A DNA stretch of 52,768 bases from Oscillospiraceae bacterium (lineage in GTDB: Bacteria; Bacillota; Clostridia; Oscillospirales; Ruminococcaceae). The stretch is from NCBI GenBank assembly GCA_017408395.1, contig JAFQUQ010000004.1, positions 1 to 52,768 on the forward strand, written 5' to 3'. Positions 1 to 7,928 of this stretch are shown here, one piece after another. The stretch's first letter is position 1. The number at the start of each line of letters is the position of its first letter. The position numbers and the translations under genes are program-made. Under the pieces are notes generated by a model, which was not told the DNA's origin, did no database searches, and saw nothing but the letters and a program-made list of their open reading frames with translations.

Positions 1-141
1 AAATTCCTTGCCTTAGAGGCGCTCCGCAAGGGGTGAATTCAAAAACAGTCCAGTGGACTGTTTTTGAAGAGGGGACGCCCTGCAAGAGAGGGCGTCCCCT
101 AAATTTGTGCATTATAACATATCGTTGCACCTTTTTCTACA
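1..141. repeat. Left copy of terminal inverted repeat (141 bp)
   Basis: This stretch is the exact reverse complement of 52628-52768. It contains a GAATTC-flanked hairpin, an 11-bp stem built on AAAAACAGTCC/GGACTGTTTTT, and a second 11-bp stem GGGGACGCCCT/AGGGCGTCCCC. Read outward on the minus strand it also carries TGTTATAAT, an extended -10 hexamer, with a weak TAGAAA -35. It looks like a dispersed intergenic palindromic repeat at which assembly stopped. Homology ends at base 141, apart from a few further chance-level matches. Confidence 0.8.
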
Positions 142-149
142 ACCTGAGT

Positions 150-179
150 CTGCGGATAACCGTTTCCGCAGGCTTTTTT
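150..179 (+). terminator. Intrinsic-terminator-like hairpin
   Basis: The stem CTGCGG/CCGCAG around a 10-nt loop is followed by GCTTTTTT on the plus strand. It is oriented to stop transcription entering from the left repeat. On the minus strand, where carD ends, no U-run follows, so it does not obviously terminate carD. Confidence 0.45.
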
Positions 180-196
180 GCGTAAAAAACACAATT

Positions 197-712
197 TTAT
201 TGTACCGAACCGATATTTTCAATTTCCGCTGTAATAAAATCCGTTACTTCTTCAGGCTTAATGCCAAGCACCACGGAAAATTCCTGACACATCAGATTTT
301 CTGCGGCTTTAAGTGCTTTTTCATCAGCGGCGGCAAGGCGTTTTCCGCTTGCCATACGCTTCTGACGCTGGTCATAGACCGATTTTATAAGGCAGAAAAG
401 GCGGTCATAGTTATCGCTTTTGAGCAGGTCGGTAAAAATTTCACGTCTTTTGCCGTTATCGTTGTCCCAGGTTATTTCAATACTTGGAATTCTATGGATT
501 ATAGCGTGTATATCCTCTTTTGAGATAAGCTTTCTGACCTTTTCGCCGATGGTTTCGGCAGGGATATAGTAGGTGGAATTATCGGAGTTGTAGGGGATAA
601 GGCGGACATATTCCGCTGTGTGGATACCGTCAAAGCTGCGTTTTTCCGTGCCGTCGATACGGCAGATACCTGTTGAGCCGTACATAACATATTCGCCGTT
701 TTCAAATGGCAT
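197..712 (-). CDS. CarD/CdnL-type transcriptional regulator
   Basis: The protein is about 171 aa and begins MPFENGEYVMYGSTGICRI. That opening is the RNA-polymerase-interacting domain shared by CarD/CdnL and the Mfd/TRCF RID fold, followed by an all-helical C-terminal half with basic residues. Family members bind the RNA polymerase beta subunit and stabilise open promoter complexes. The frame stays open upstream to 877, but ATG 712 is preceded by a clear AAGGAG site at good spacing, whereas the upstream extension is arginine-rich and unlike the family. It is the second gene of a minus-strand pair with the Cys-rich protein 14 bases upstream. Family assignment is fairly secure; target genes cannot be inferred. 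Confidence 0.85.
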   Translation of the reverse strand: MPFENGEYVMYGSTGICRIDGTEKRSFDGIHTAEYVRLIPYNSDNSTYYIPAETIGEKVRKLISKEDIHAIIHRIPSIEITWDNDNGKRREIFTDLLKSDNYDRLFCLIKSVYDQRQKRMASGKRLAAADEKALKAAENLMCQEFSVVLGIKPEEVTDFITAEIENIGSVQ

Positions 713-726
713 AGCAAATTCTCCTT

Positions 727-972
727 TTATTTCCACGGCATAGCACCGCCGTAGTATTTTTTTGAAATTCTGAGCTGTTCTTCCTCGCTCAAGGCGTTGA
801 GTCTGCGCCGCCAGTTTTCCGCCGCACGCTTTTCGTCGTCGGAGGTGTGGGCAAAAGGGCAGCCTGTGCCTGTGCAATAGCCGGTGTTAAGCAGTGTACA
901 CGCTCCTTTTTCGTCAAGGGAGCTGCAATCGGGAAGGGCAAGCATATCGGTTTTGACCGCTGTATTTTTCAT
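727..972 (-). CDS. Small Cys-rich protein of unknown function
   Basis: This is an 81-aa protein with four cysteines in the first half, around residues 16, 25, 33 and 38 (DC, AC, YC, GCPF). The arrangement could bind a metal or Fe-S cluster. A charged helical stretch follows (DDEKRAAENWRRRLNALSEE) and the tail is GGAMPWK. I do not recognise a named family. It is the promoter-proximal gene of a pair with the carD-type gene, so the two are probably co-transcribed. The RBS is weak (GGTGAA). The ORF is supported by position and composition more than by homology. Confidence 0.6.
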   Translation of the reverse strand: MKNTAVKTDMLALPDCSSLDEKGACTLLNTGYCTGTGCPFAHTSDDEKRAAENWRRRLNALSEEEQLRISKKYYGGAMPWK

Positions 973-1110
973 AAATTCACCGTCGTATCTGCTTTGTGTG
1001 CATTTTTCCTCATTATGTATATTCTATCATAATTTCAAAATATTTTCCAAGGCGTTTTTGCACAAATTAAACGGTGTCTTTATTAAACAAAATCAATAAC
1101 AAACTGACGC

Positions 1111-1920
1111 TAAAGTTTAGGTCAACCCTTTTCAAAGGGTTGCGGAATCCAAAGGCAGAGCCTTTGGCGAGGTTAAGGGCGAGGAGCCCTTAGCAAACCC
1201 AAGCAAAACAAAAGCGCAATTCAGCGTAAAAGGCAAGGATGAGAAAAGTAAATCTTTTCAATAATCTTAAGTGGTACGTCAATCTGAATTGCGCTTAAGT
1301 TTTAAACGGTATAAACAAAATTAACCCTCATCCTGCAAAGAAAAAGAGCGTAAGCGGTTTTTTCTTTGTAGGATGACACCACTAATCAACTGTAAACCGT
1401 CTTCTGCAAATTTAATCTCTGCTATAAAAGAAAAGAGCGAAGCGTGTTTTCTTTTATAGCAGACACAGCGAAAAATGATTACAATGAGAAATTATCTGCG
1501 TCGATTATACAATGTGTAAATCAATTGCCTTCAAATACAAACTGTTATTTCAGTTTGTCACAGTAAAAAAGAAAAACGCTACGCTCTTTCTTTTTTGCTG
1601 TGAGGTTTTGTTTGCGGAGGACGGTCTGTTTTTTATTTTGCCTGTCGTTACAAATCGAAAAACGCTTACGCTTGTTTTCGACTTGTAACGAGATTTTATT
1701 TTGCTTAACACAGTTAAAATTTTAGCGCAATTCAGATTAACGTACTACTTAAGATTATTGAAAAGATTTACTTTTCTCATATTTGGTTTTTACTCTGAAT
1801 TGCGCTTTCGTTTTGCTTTTTGCTTTGCTTGGGTTTGCTAAGGGCTCCTCGCCCTTAACCTCGCCAAAGGCTCTGCCTTTGGATTCCGCAAGCCTTTGAA
1901 AAGGCTTGACCTAAACTTTA
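1111..1920. repeat. Hairpin-array element, copy 1
   Basis: This is a quasi-palindromic, non-coding element bounded by TAAAGTTTAGGTCAA and its complement. Inside the ends each arm has three short hairpins and one 81-nt long hairpin flanked by GCGCAATTCAG/CTGAATTGCGC (1214-1294 and, inverted, 1725-1805). The core has four hairpins with oligo-purine stems: D 1329-1375, F 1418-1463, H 1559-1602, J 1646-1690. Their tips are GCGTAAGC, GCGAAGC and, read on the minus strand, GCGTAGC and GCGTAAGC. No credible ORF is present. This is the only copy not in a convergent junction; it lies between the divergent carD operon and hflX. Confidence 0.9.
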
Positions 1921-2019
1921 ATGTCGATTTTGTGCAGCTTTATCGGCAATCTGACTAGTCCATCCCATAAAATAATTACGCATTAAGCATTACGAATTAC
2001 GCATTATTAAAATTTTTAC

Positions 2020-2048
2020 TTGACAAATCGGCGAATATGGAGTATATT
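2020..2048 (+). promoter_or_regulatory. hflX leader promoter
   Basis: TTGACA and TATATT are separated by 17 bases. Transcription would start near 2055, giving an approximately 220-nt leader before hflX. Confidence 0.75.
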
Positions 2049-2095
2049 AAGCTTATGTTGTTTCAAACAGCAAATAATTTAAGGAGGCGGACAAA

Positions 2096-2164
2096 GTGTT
2101 CATTAAGTTAAGATCAGATTTTACAGCAGAATATTCAAACAAGGAAGTCCGTCTGTCATTTTAA
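2096..2164 (+). CDS. Putative hflX leader peptide (22 aa)
   Basis: A strong AAGGAGG site sits 6 bases before a GTG that opens a 22-codon ORF (starting MFIKLRSDFT, ending EVRLSF). It is followed after 36 bases by a terminator-like hairpin and then by hflX. The 3' part of the ORF contains GGAAG (2143-2147), which can pair with CTTCC of the terminator stem. It also contains GTCTGTCAT (2151-2159), a perfect complement of 2235-2243 downstream. This is the layout of a translation-controlled attenuator, as known for the Listeria HflXr gene. The peptide itself is probably only a sensor. Confidence 0.65.
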   Translation: MFIKLRSDFTAEYSNKEVRLSF

Positions 2165-2200
2165 GCCGAAGTATGGCATTTTAAGGCAATAAAGTTGTGT

Positions 2201-2224
2201 GCTTCCATAAGGGAAGCTTTTTTT
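2201..2224 (+). terminator. Attenuator hairpin upstream of hflX
   Basis: The stem GCTTCC/GGAAGC has a 5-nt loop and is followed directly by seven T residues, 51 bases before the hflX start and within its own transcript. Its position means it must be read through for hflX expression. Confidence 0.65.
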
Positions 2225-2275
2225 ATGCCCTCTTATGACAGACTGAACAGTACGGAATGTACGGAAAGGATTTAT

Positions 2276-3526
2276 ATGGAAATTATACAGACTAACGAAA
2301 TAAAACCGAAAGTTATCCTTGTCAGCGCTGATACGGGGGAATTTGACGCAGAGCGTTCAATGAAGGAACTGGAGGAGCTTGCTTCAACGGCAGGCGTAGA
2401 GGTGGTTGCAACGGTCACACAGAAACGCCCCACATATGACACCGCAACCTGCATAGGCTCAGGCCGTCTTGACGAGCTTGGGGACGAGGCAAGGGCAATG
2501 GGGATAGACCTTGTTATCTTTGACCACGAGCTTACGGCAAACCAGACCCGTAACATTGAGCGTATACTTGATATAAGAGTAATCGACAGAACAACTCTCA
2601 TTCTCGACATTTTCGCTCAGCGTGCACGTACCAAGGAAGGCCGTATCCAGGTTGAGCTTGCACAGCAGAAATACCGTCTTGCACATCTTGCGGGAAAGGG
2701 TATCGAGCTTTCACGTTTAGGCGGAGGTATCGGCACAAGAGGTCCGGGTGAGTCGAAGCTTGAAACGGATAAGCGTCACATAAGACGCCGTATCGAAATT
2801 CTCACCGATGAGCTTAAGGAGCTTGAAAAACGCCGTGAATTCCACCGTGTACGCCGCAGAAAGGATAACGTTATCGTAGGTGCGATAGTTGGCTATACAA
2901 ACGTAGGTAAATCTACTTTAATGAATGCGCTGACCGATGCAGGGGTGCTTGCGGAAGATAAGCTTTTCGCAACCCTTGACACGACCTCCCGTGCCCTTGA
3001 ACTCCCCGACGGAAGAAGCGTCCTGCTTGTTGACACGGTAGGTCTTGTACGCAGACTGCCCCACAATCTTGTTGAAGCTTTCAAAAGCACCCTCGAAGAA
3101 GCCGCAAACGCTGATATTATCATAAATCTTATTGACATCAGCGCCGATGACGGCTACGAACAGGCACAGGTCACAGCCGAACTGCTTAAAGAGCTTGGCT
3201 GTGAGGGCATACCGATGGTAAATGTTCTCAACAAGGCGGATAAGCTTCCCGAAGGTGCAAACATTCACTGTGACGGCTCAACGGTGCTCATTTCCGCAAA
3301 AAAGCGTGAGGGACTTGACCGCCTGCTGGATTGCATCGCACGAAATCTTCCCGAAACCGCAAGAAGGGGCACTTTTGTTATACCTTACGACAAATCATCA
3401 CTGCTTAATACTATCCGTATAGACGGCAAGATTTTCACCGAGGAGTACACCGCCGAGGGTACTCTCATTGACGCACTGGTTGACCTTAAAATTTACCATA
3501 TGGTAGAGCAGTATGAGCAGGCTTAA
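2276..3526 (+). CDS. hflX: GTPase HflX
   Basis: HflX is a ribosome-associated GTPase that splits stalled 70S ribosomes. The 416-aa protein shows the HflX N-terminal domain, the glycine-rich motif GGGIGTRGPGESKLE (about 149-163), a coiled-coil of about 165-195, the Walker A GYTNVGKST (about 206-214), DTVGLVRRLPH (switch II region) and NKAD. ATG 2276 is chosen because GGAAAGGAT precedes it and family proteins start at about this point; the frame remains open to 2195 but that part overlaps the attenuator. Expression appears controlled by the leader peptide and attenuator at 2096-2224. Homology is clear. Confidence 0.95.
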   Translation: MEIIQTNEIKPKVILVSADTGEFDAERSMKELEELASTAGVEVVATVTQKRPTYDTATCIGSGRLDELGDEARAMGIDLVIFDHELTANQTRNIERILDIRVIDRTTLILDIFAQRARTKEGRIQVELAQQKYRLAHLAGKGIELSRLGGGIGTRGPGESKLETDKRHIRRRIEILTDELKELEKRREFHRVRRRKDNVIVGAIVGYTNVGKSTLMNALTDAGVLAEDKLFATLDTTSRALELPDGRSVLLVDTVGLVRRLPHNLVEAFKSTLEEAANADIIINLIDISADDGYEQAQVTAELLKELGCEGIPMVNVLNKADKLPEGANIHCDGSTVLISAKKREGLDRLLDCIARNLPETARRGTFVIPYDKSSLLNTIRIDGKIFTEEYTAEGTLIDALVDLKIYHMVEQYEQA

Positions 3527-3582
3527 GCTGTCCCGATATTGATACAATTTAAACTGTAAAACCGCTTTTTTGCAAATAACTA

Positions 3583-3611
3583 TTGACGTTTCAATCGTAA
3601 AATGGTAAAAT
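3583..3611 (+). promoter_or_regulatory. recA promoter
   Basis: TTGACG and TAAAAT are separated by 17 bases, about 50 bases before recA. A GTTCG half site lies downstream near 3627, but no full CGAACN4GTTCG LexA box is present. Confidence 0.65.
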
Positions 3612-3661
3612 AATATCAACACAGATGTTCGATTTTTAAGTGAAGGGATTGATTTTTACAA

Positions 3662-4888
3662 ATGGCACCAAAGAAAACCGCTGAAAAAGAAGCAGTTGTA
3701 AAGCTTACAAACGAAGAGGACAAGAAGAAAGCCCTTGATGCGGCTATCCATCATATAGAAAAGCAGTACGGCAAGGGTGCGGTAATGCGCCTTGGTCAGG
3801 CAGTCGATTTTCAGGTTGACGCTGTCCCGACAGGCTCAATGACTCTTGATATGGCACTGGGTATAGGCGGCGTTCCCAAGGGACGTATCGTTGAGATATA
3901 CGGACCCGAAAGCTCAGGTAAAACCACCGTTGCTCTCCAGATCGTTGCCGAGTCGCAGAAGGCAGGCGGCATTGCGGCATTCATCGACGTTGAACACGCT
4001 CTCGACCCTGTTTATGCAAAGGCTCTGGGTGTAAACATCGACGATATGCTGGTATCACAGCCTGACAGCGGCGAGCAGGCTCTTGAAATTGCAGAAGCTC
4101 TCGTAAGATCGGGCGCTATCGACTGTATCGTAATCGACTCCGTTGCGGCTATGGTAACAAAGGCTGAAATTGACGGTGAAATGGGCGACACTCACGTTGG
4201 TCTGCTTGCAAGACTTATGTCACAGGCAATGCGTAAGCTTACATCGGTTATTTCAAAATCAAACTGCGTTGCCATTTTCATCAATCAGGTACGTGAAAAG
4301 ATCGGCGTTATCTACGGCAACCCCGAAACCACCACAGGCGGACGTGCGCTTAAATTTTACAGCTCCGTAAGAATTGAAGTGCGCAAGGGCGAGGCTATCA
4401 AGGTAAACGGCGAAACTATCGGCGCAAGAACAAAGTGCAAGGTCGTAAAGAACAAGGTTGCACCGCCGTTCAAGGAATGTGAATTTGACCTTTACTTCGG
4501 CAAGGGTATTTCAAGAACGGGCGAGGTAGTTGACCTTGCGGTTGAATATGAGATAATCCAGAAAAGCGGTGCGTGGTTCTCCTATGACGGAAATAAAATC
4601 GGTCAGGGACGTGACAACACCAAGGAGTACCTGGCTTCAAATCCCGACATTATGAAGGAGATCGAAGAAAAGATCAAGATAAGATGTCAGGAAGAAATCG
4701 AAAAGAACAAGAAAAATGCCAAGTCCAAGGCTTCAAAGGCAGAGGACGAGGTTGCGGCAGCAGCGGCAGAGGCGGCAGCTGAAGCTTCGGAAGAAGCTCC
4801 CGCACCGAAGAAGCTCAAGCCTGTAAAGTCGGTGAACGTTGAAATCGACGCCGAGGACGACTTTGAAGAATTCACACCCGTCAAGTAA
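3662..4888 (+). CDS. recA: Recombinase RecA
   Basis: RecA is the ATP-dependent strand-exchange protein and SOS coprotease. The 408-aa sequence has Walker [10 protein letters not shown] (81-89), the Walker B region [11 protein letters not shown], loop L1 around [20 protein letters not shown] and loop L2 around [25 protein letters not shown]. It is longer than the usual 340-360 aa because of a low-complexity tail after about 340. The tail is a Lys/Ala/Glu-rich stretch and then an acidic end ([15 protein letters not shown]), consistent with the regulatory acidic tail of RecA. It is followed after 2 bases by recX, so the two form an operon. Confidence 0.98.
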   Translation: MAPKKTAEKEAVVKLTNEEDKKKALDAAIHHIEKQYGKGAVMRLGQAVDFQVDAVPTGSMTLDMALGIGGVPKGRIVEIYGPESSGKTTVALQIVAESQKAGGIAAFIDVEHALDPVYAKALGVNIDDMLVSQPDSGEQALEIAEALVRSGAIDCIVIDSVAAMVTKAEIDGEMGDTHVGLLARLMSQAMRKLTSVISKSNCVAIFINQVREKIGVIYGNPETTTGGRALKFYSSVRIEVRKGEAIKVNGETIGARTKCKVVKNKVAPPFKECEFDLYFGKGISRTGEVVDLAVEYEIIQKSGAWFSYDGNKIGQGRDNTKEYLASNPDIMKEIEEKIKIRCQEEIEKNKKNAKSKASKAEDEVAAAAAEAAAEASEEAPAPKKLKPVKSVNVEIDAEDDFEEFTPVK

Positions 4889-4890
4889 TT

Positions 4891-5508
4891 ATGCTGATAA
4901 GATCCGTTGAAAAATTCAAAGGCTCTACCGTCTGCATTGAAATTGAAGGCTATGACAACGTTTATGTAAACGAAAAAATTGCGGCGGAATACTGCTTAAG
5001 AGCAGGGATGAACATTCCCGAAAGTGCCGTTGAGGAAATCACGGCGGCTGACCTTGAAAGGAAGGCAAAGGAGCGTGCAATGTATCTGCTGACGGACAGG
5101 GACTATTGCTTTGTGGAGCTTTACCGTAAGCTGGAAAAAAGCTATTCCCACGAAATAAGCCTGTCGGTGTGCAGAAAAATGGCGGAGCTTGGGTTTGTGA
5201 ATGATACAGCCTATGCGGAAAAATATGCACGTCAGCTTTTTGAGGTAAAGAAGTTCGGCTTTTACAGAGCGAAGCAGGAAATGAAGCGTAGAGGGCTGCC
5301 GGATAATGTCATAGAAAATGCGGTTGAGCCGTATCTTGACAGGGAGAGCACAGCGGAAAGGCTGGAAGAGCTGATAGATAAGAAGTATGCACGGTATCTT
5401 ACGGATGAAAAGGGCGTGCAGAAAGTGAAATCCGCACTTGTGAGGATGGGATACAGCTATGACAGCATAAACTCCGCATTGAAAGCATACATCACAGACG
5501 AATACTGA
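4891..5508 (+). CDS. recX: Regulatory protein RecX
   Basis: RecX binds RecA filaments and modulates their activity. The 205-aa protein has the typical three-helix repeats, for example YLLTDRDYCFVELYRKL, ICRKMAELGFVNDTAYAEKYARQ-like segments and EMKRRGLPDNVIENAV. An approximately 50-residue N-terminal extension (IRSVEKFKGSTVCIEI) matches the N-terminal region common in Firmicute RecX. It begins 2 bases after recA, with the RBS embedded in the recA 3' end. Its TGA stop lies 3 bases before hairpin-array copy 2. Confidence 0.92.
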   Translation: MLIRSVEKFKGSTVCIEIEGYDNVYVNEKIAAEYCLRAGMNIPESAVEEITAADLERKAKERAMYLLTDRDYCFVELYRKLEKSYSHEISLSVCRKMAELGFVNDTAYAEKYARQLFEVKKFGFYRAKQEMKRRGLPDNVIENAVEPYLDRESTAERLEELIDKKYARYLTDEKGVQKVKSALVRMGYSYDSINSALKAYITDEY

Positions 5509-5511
5509 CAA

Positions 5512-6317
5512 TAAAGTTTAGGTCAAGCCTTTTCAAAGGGTTGCGGAATCCAAAGGCAGAGCCTTTGGCGAGGTTAAGGGCGAGGAGCCCTTAGCAAACC
5601 CAAGCAAAACAAAGAAAAAAACAAAGCGCAATTCAGCGTAAAAGGCAAAGATAAGTAAAACTATCAGGTTTCTACTATCTTTAAAAGCCCGTCAATCTGA
5701 ATTGCGCTTAAATTTTTATCGTATTAAACAAAATCATCCCTCATCAGATAAAGAAAAAGAGCGGAAGCGGTTTTTTCTTTATCTGATGACACACCCAATC
5801 AACTGCAAACAAACCCTTGCAAACCCAATCTCTACTATAAAAGAAAAGAGCGAAGCGTGTTTTCTTTTATAGTAGACACAGCAAAAAAGAATTACGTTAA
5901 GGAAATACAGATAGCTATTATACAATATGTAGATATTTTCGGGGAAACGAATTGTTATTTCAGCTTGTCACAGCAAAAAAGAAATGTCGCTGCGCTCTTT
6001 CTTTTTTACTGTGAGATTTTATTTGCAGGGGACGGTTTATGCTTTTATTTGATTTGTCGTTACAAATCGAAACCGCTTACGCTTGTTTTCGATTTGCAAC
6101 GAGGTTTTATTTTGCTTAAACAGTTAAAATTTTAGCGCAATTCAGACTAATGTACCACCAAAGATTACGAAGATATGTTTATTTTCTCATCTTTTGGGGT
6201 TATGCTGAATTGCGCTTTGGTTTTGCTTAGACTTGCTAAGGGCTTTGCCCTTAACCCACAAGGGCTCTGCCCCTTGACCCCGCAAGCCTTTTGAAAAAGG
6301 CTTGACCTAAAACTTTA
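5512..6317. repeat. Hairpin-array element, copy 2
   Basis: It has the same order of modules as copy 1: arm hairpins, long GCGCAATTCAG hairpin, D, F, H, J, inverted long hairpin, arm. Stem D (5742-5788) uses CATCAGAT/ATCTGATG where copies 1 and 3 use CATCCT(G/A)C/(G/C)..AGGATG-type pairs, so both sides have changed together. Its tip is GCGGAAGC. The tip of H on the minus strand is GCGCAGC. It fills the junction of convergent recX and the MaoC-type gene, and its right terminus supplies the TAA stop of the latter. An open frame across 5857-6135 is a by-product of the repeat. Confidence 0.9.
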
Positions 6318-6749
6318 ATATTGCCCTCTGCGTTTTACCACGGCTTCGGTGACGCTTGTGAAAACCAGTGTGCCATCCTGATTTACGGTATTGATTGTAA
6401 GCTCTACGATGCCATTTCTTGCATTTCTCTCCGTAAGCTTTGATATGGTAAGCGTTCCCGTGAGGGTATCGCCTGCAAAAACAGGCTTGAACCACTCGAT
6501 TTTTGTGGATTTGCCTGCGATAAGCTCTTCGCCGAAAAGGTCAACCTCAAGATATTTTGCCCAGACCGCCATTGCAGACATAACCCCCGGGGCGATAAGC
6601 TGTCCGAAGGGAGTGGAACGGGCGTATTCCTCGTCGGTATGGAGGGGAATATTGTCATATTTACGTGCAAAATCCATCATTTCCTCCTTGTCGATAACGG
6701 CAGGGGGGATTTTTATTGTGTCGTTGAGTTTAAAATCGTCAAAGTACAT
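6315..6749 (-). CDS. MaoC/hot-dog fold dehydratase family protein
   Basis: The 144-aa protein has a MaoC-like hydratase hot-dog fold. The signature is DNIPLHTDEEYARSTPFGQLIAPG, containing the Asp and His used by (R)-enoyl-CoA hydratases, followed by GKSTKIEWFKPVFAGDTL. Members hydrate or dehydrate acyl thioesters or act as 3-hydroxyacyl-ACP dehydratase-like proteins; the substrate here cannot be read from sequence. AAGGATGG precedes the ATG. The last codon and stop (QY then TAA) run into the terminus of hairpin-array copy 2, so the C-terminus was probably shaped by the insertion. Confidence 0.85.
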   Translation of the reverse strand: MYFDDFKLNDTIKIPPAVIDKEEMMDFARKYDNIPLHTDEEYARSTPFGQLIAPGVMSAMAVWAKYLEVDLFGEELIAGKSTKIEWFKPVFAGDTLTGTLTISKLTERNARNGIVELTINTVNQDGTLVFTSVTEAVVKRRGQY

Positions 6750-6795
6750 TTTTTACCATCCTTATCTGTTTTAAACGGCAGGTGCCGCTTTAATT

Positions 6796-6824
6796 AATAT
6801 ACTTCCGCAGGCAGGATTTGTCAA
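6796..6824 (-). promoter_or_regulatory. Promoter of the MaoC-type gene
   Basis: On the minus strand TTGACA and TATATT are 17 bases apart. It is back to back with the rfbB promoter at 6831-6860, with only 6 bases between the two -35 boxes. Confidence 0.7.
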
Positions 6825-6830
6825 GCAGGA

Positions 6831-6860
6831 TTGACAGAAGCCGCAGAAAAATGTTAAAAT
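6831..6860 (+). promoter_or_regulatory. rfbB promoter
   Basis: TTGACA and TAAAAT are 18 bases apart on the plus strand, 30 bases before the rfbB start. Confidence 0.6.
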
Positions 6861-6889
6861 TCAAGCAGTACATTCTGCGGAGGTTTGAG

Positions 6890-7843
6890 ATGAAATTACT
6901 TGTAACGGGCGGGGCAGGCTTTATCGGCTCCAATTTTATTTTACATATGCTTGAAAAATACGGCGGACTGCGGATAATCTGCCTTGACAAGCTGACCTAT
7001 GCGGCGGATGTTTCCTATCTTAAAAAGGTATGGGAAAAGGAAAATTTCCGCTTTGTGAAGGGGGACATCTGCGACAGGGAGGCGGTTTATTCTCTGTTTG
7101 CGGAGGAAATGCCTGACGCTGTTGTAAACTTTGCCGCAGAAAGCCACGTTGACCGTTCTATCGGCTCTCCCGAAATTTTTCTGCAAACAAACGTTACGGG
7201 TACGTCGGTGCTGATGGACGCCTGCTTAAAATACGGTACAGGCCGTTTTCATCAGATTTCCACCGATGAGGTCTACGGCGACCTGCCTGCTGACCGTCCC
7301 GACCTGCTTTTTACGGAGGAGTCGCCTTTGCGTCCCAGCTCTCCTTACAGCAGCTCAAAAGCGGCGGCGGATATGCTCGCTCTGGCTTATTTCCGCACCT
7401 ACGGTCTTCCCGTAACTATCACACGCTGCTCAAACAACTACGGTCCCTTCCAGCATACGGAAAAGCTTATCCCGATGGTGGTTTCAAAATGCCTTTCGGG
7501 GGAGAAGATACCCGTTTACGGCAGAGGTGAAAACGTCCGTGACTGGATACACGTTTCCGACCACTGCACCGCAATTGAAGCTGTGCTGTCAGAAGGCAGG
7601 ACAGGGCAGGTCTACAACGTGGGCGGAGGCTGTGAAATGCGGAATATCGACCTTGTAAAAATGATATGCTCTCTGACGGGCAGAGATGAAAGCCTGATAG
7701 AGTTCGTACCCGACAGAAAGGGACACGACCTGCGGTACGGCATTGATTACAGCAGGCTTGAAAAAGAAACGGGTTGGCATCCGCGGACAGACTTTGCCGA
7801 AGGATTGAAGAAAACCGTGGAGTATTATGAAAAAATACTGTAA
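6890..7843 (+). CDS. rfbB: dTDP-glucose 4,6-dehydratase
   Basis: This enzyme converts dTDP-glucose to dTDP-4-keto-6-deoxyglucose, the second step of dTDP-rhamnose and other deoxysugar pathways. It is an extended short-chain dehydrogenase of 317 aa: NAD-binding GGAGFIGSN (7-15), the family triad-like T125-D126-E127 (STDEVYGD), YSSSK (153-157) with catalytic Tyr and Lys, and RCSNNYGPFQHTEKLIP, which is diagnostic for RfbB. ATG 6890 is chosen over upstream starts because GGAGG precedes it and the Rossmann motif follows immediately. No other dTDP-rhamnose gene is adjacent, so the rest of the pathway must be elsewhere. Confidence 0.93.
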   Translation: MKLLVTGGAGFIGSNFILHMLEKYGGLRIICLDKLTYAADVSYLKKVWEKENFRFVKGDICDREAVYSLFAEEMPDAVVNFAAESHVDRSIGSPEIFLQTNVTGTSVLMDACLKYGTGRFHQISTDEVYGDLPADRPDLLFTEESPLRPSSPYSSSKAAADMLALAYFRTYGLPVTITRCSNNYGPFQHTEKLIPMVVSKCLSGEKIPVYGRGENVRDWIHVSDHCTAIEAVLSEGRTGQVYNVGGGCEMRNIDLVKMICSLTGRDESLIEFVPDRKGHDLRYGIDYSRLEKETGWHPRTDFAEGLKKTVEYYEKIL

Positions 7844-7849
7844 AAGCCG

Positions 7850-7878
7850 TTGTAATTTGCAATATTATGTGATATAAT
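7850..7878 (+). promoter_or_regulatory. Promoter of the rRNA methyltransferase gene
   Basis: TTGTAA and TATAAT are 17 bases apart, about 50 bases before the ORF at 7929. Confidence 0.65.
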
Positions 7879-7928
7879 TAATCTGTATACGACTGTTTAA
7901 ATGTAAATTTTAAAGGACGGCTGAATTT

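Noticed and set aside
884-1099. Plus-strand open frames opposite the Cys-rich gene
   Set aside because: No RBS or plausible protein; they are antisense to a better supported gene.
1480-1560. 14-codon ORF in the G spacer of copy 1
   Set aside because: It is interrupted by a stop in copy 3, lost in copy 2, and has no RBS.
1111-1920. Element as CRISPR array, integron cassette or group II intron
   Set aside because: There are no direct repeats with spacers, no integrase or attC bulge pattern, no domain V-like hairpin and no reverse transcriptase.
1960-2015. ATTACGCATTA-type short repeats before the hflX promoter
   Set aside because: They are common low-complexity intergenic sequence and no structure or function could be supported.
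3606-3640. LexA box in the recA promoter
   Set aside because: Only a GTTCG half site is present. AACA-CAGA-TGTT has a 4-base gap instead of the 2-base gap of the Firmicute consensus.
5857-6135. 92-aa open frame inside copy 2
   Set aside because: It runs through repeat hairpins, has no RBS, and is broken in the other copies.
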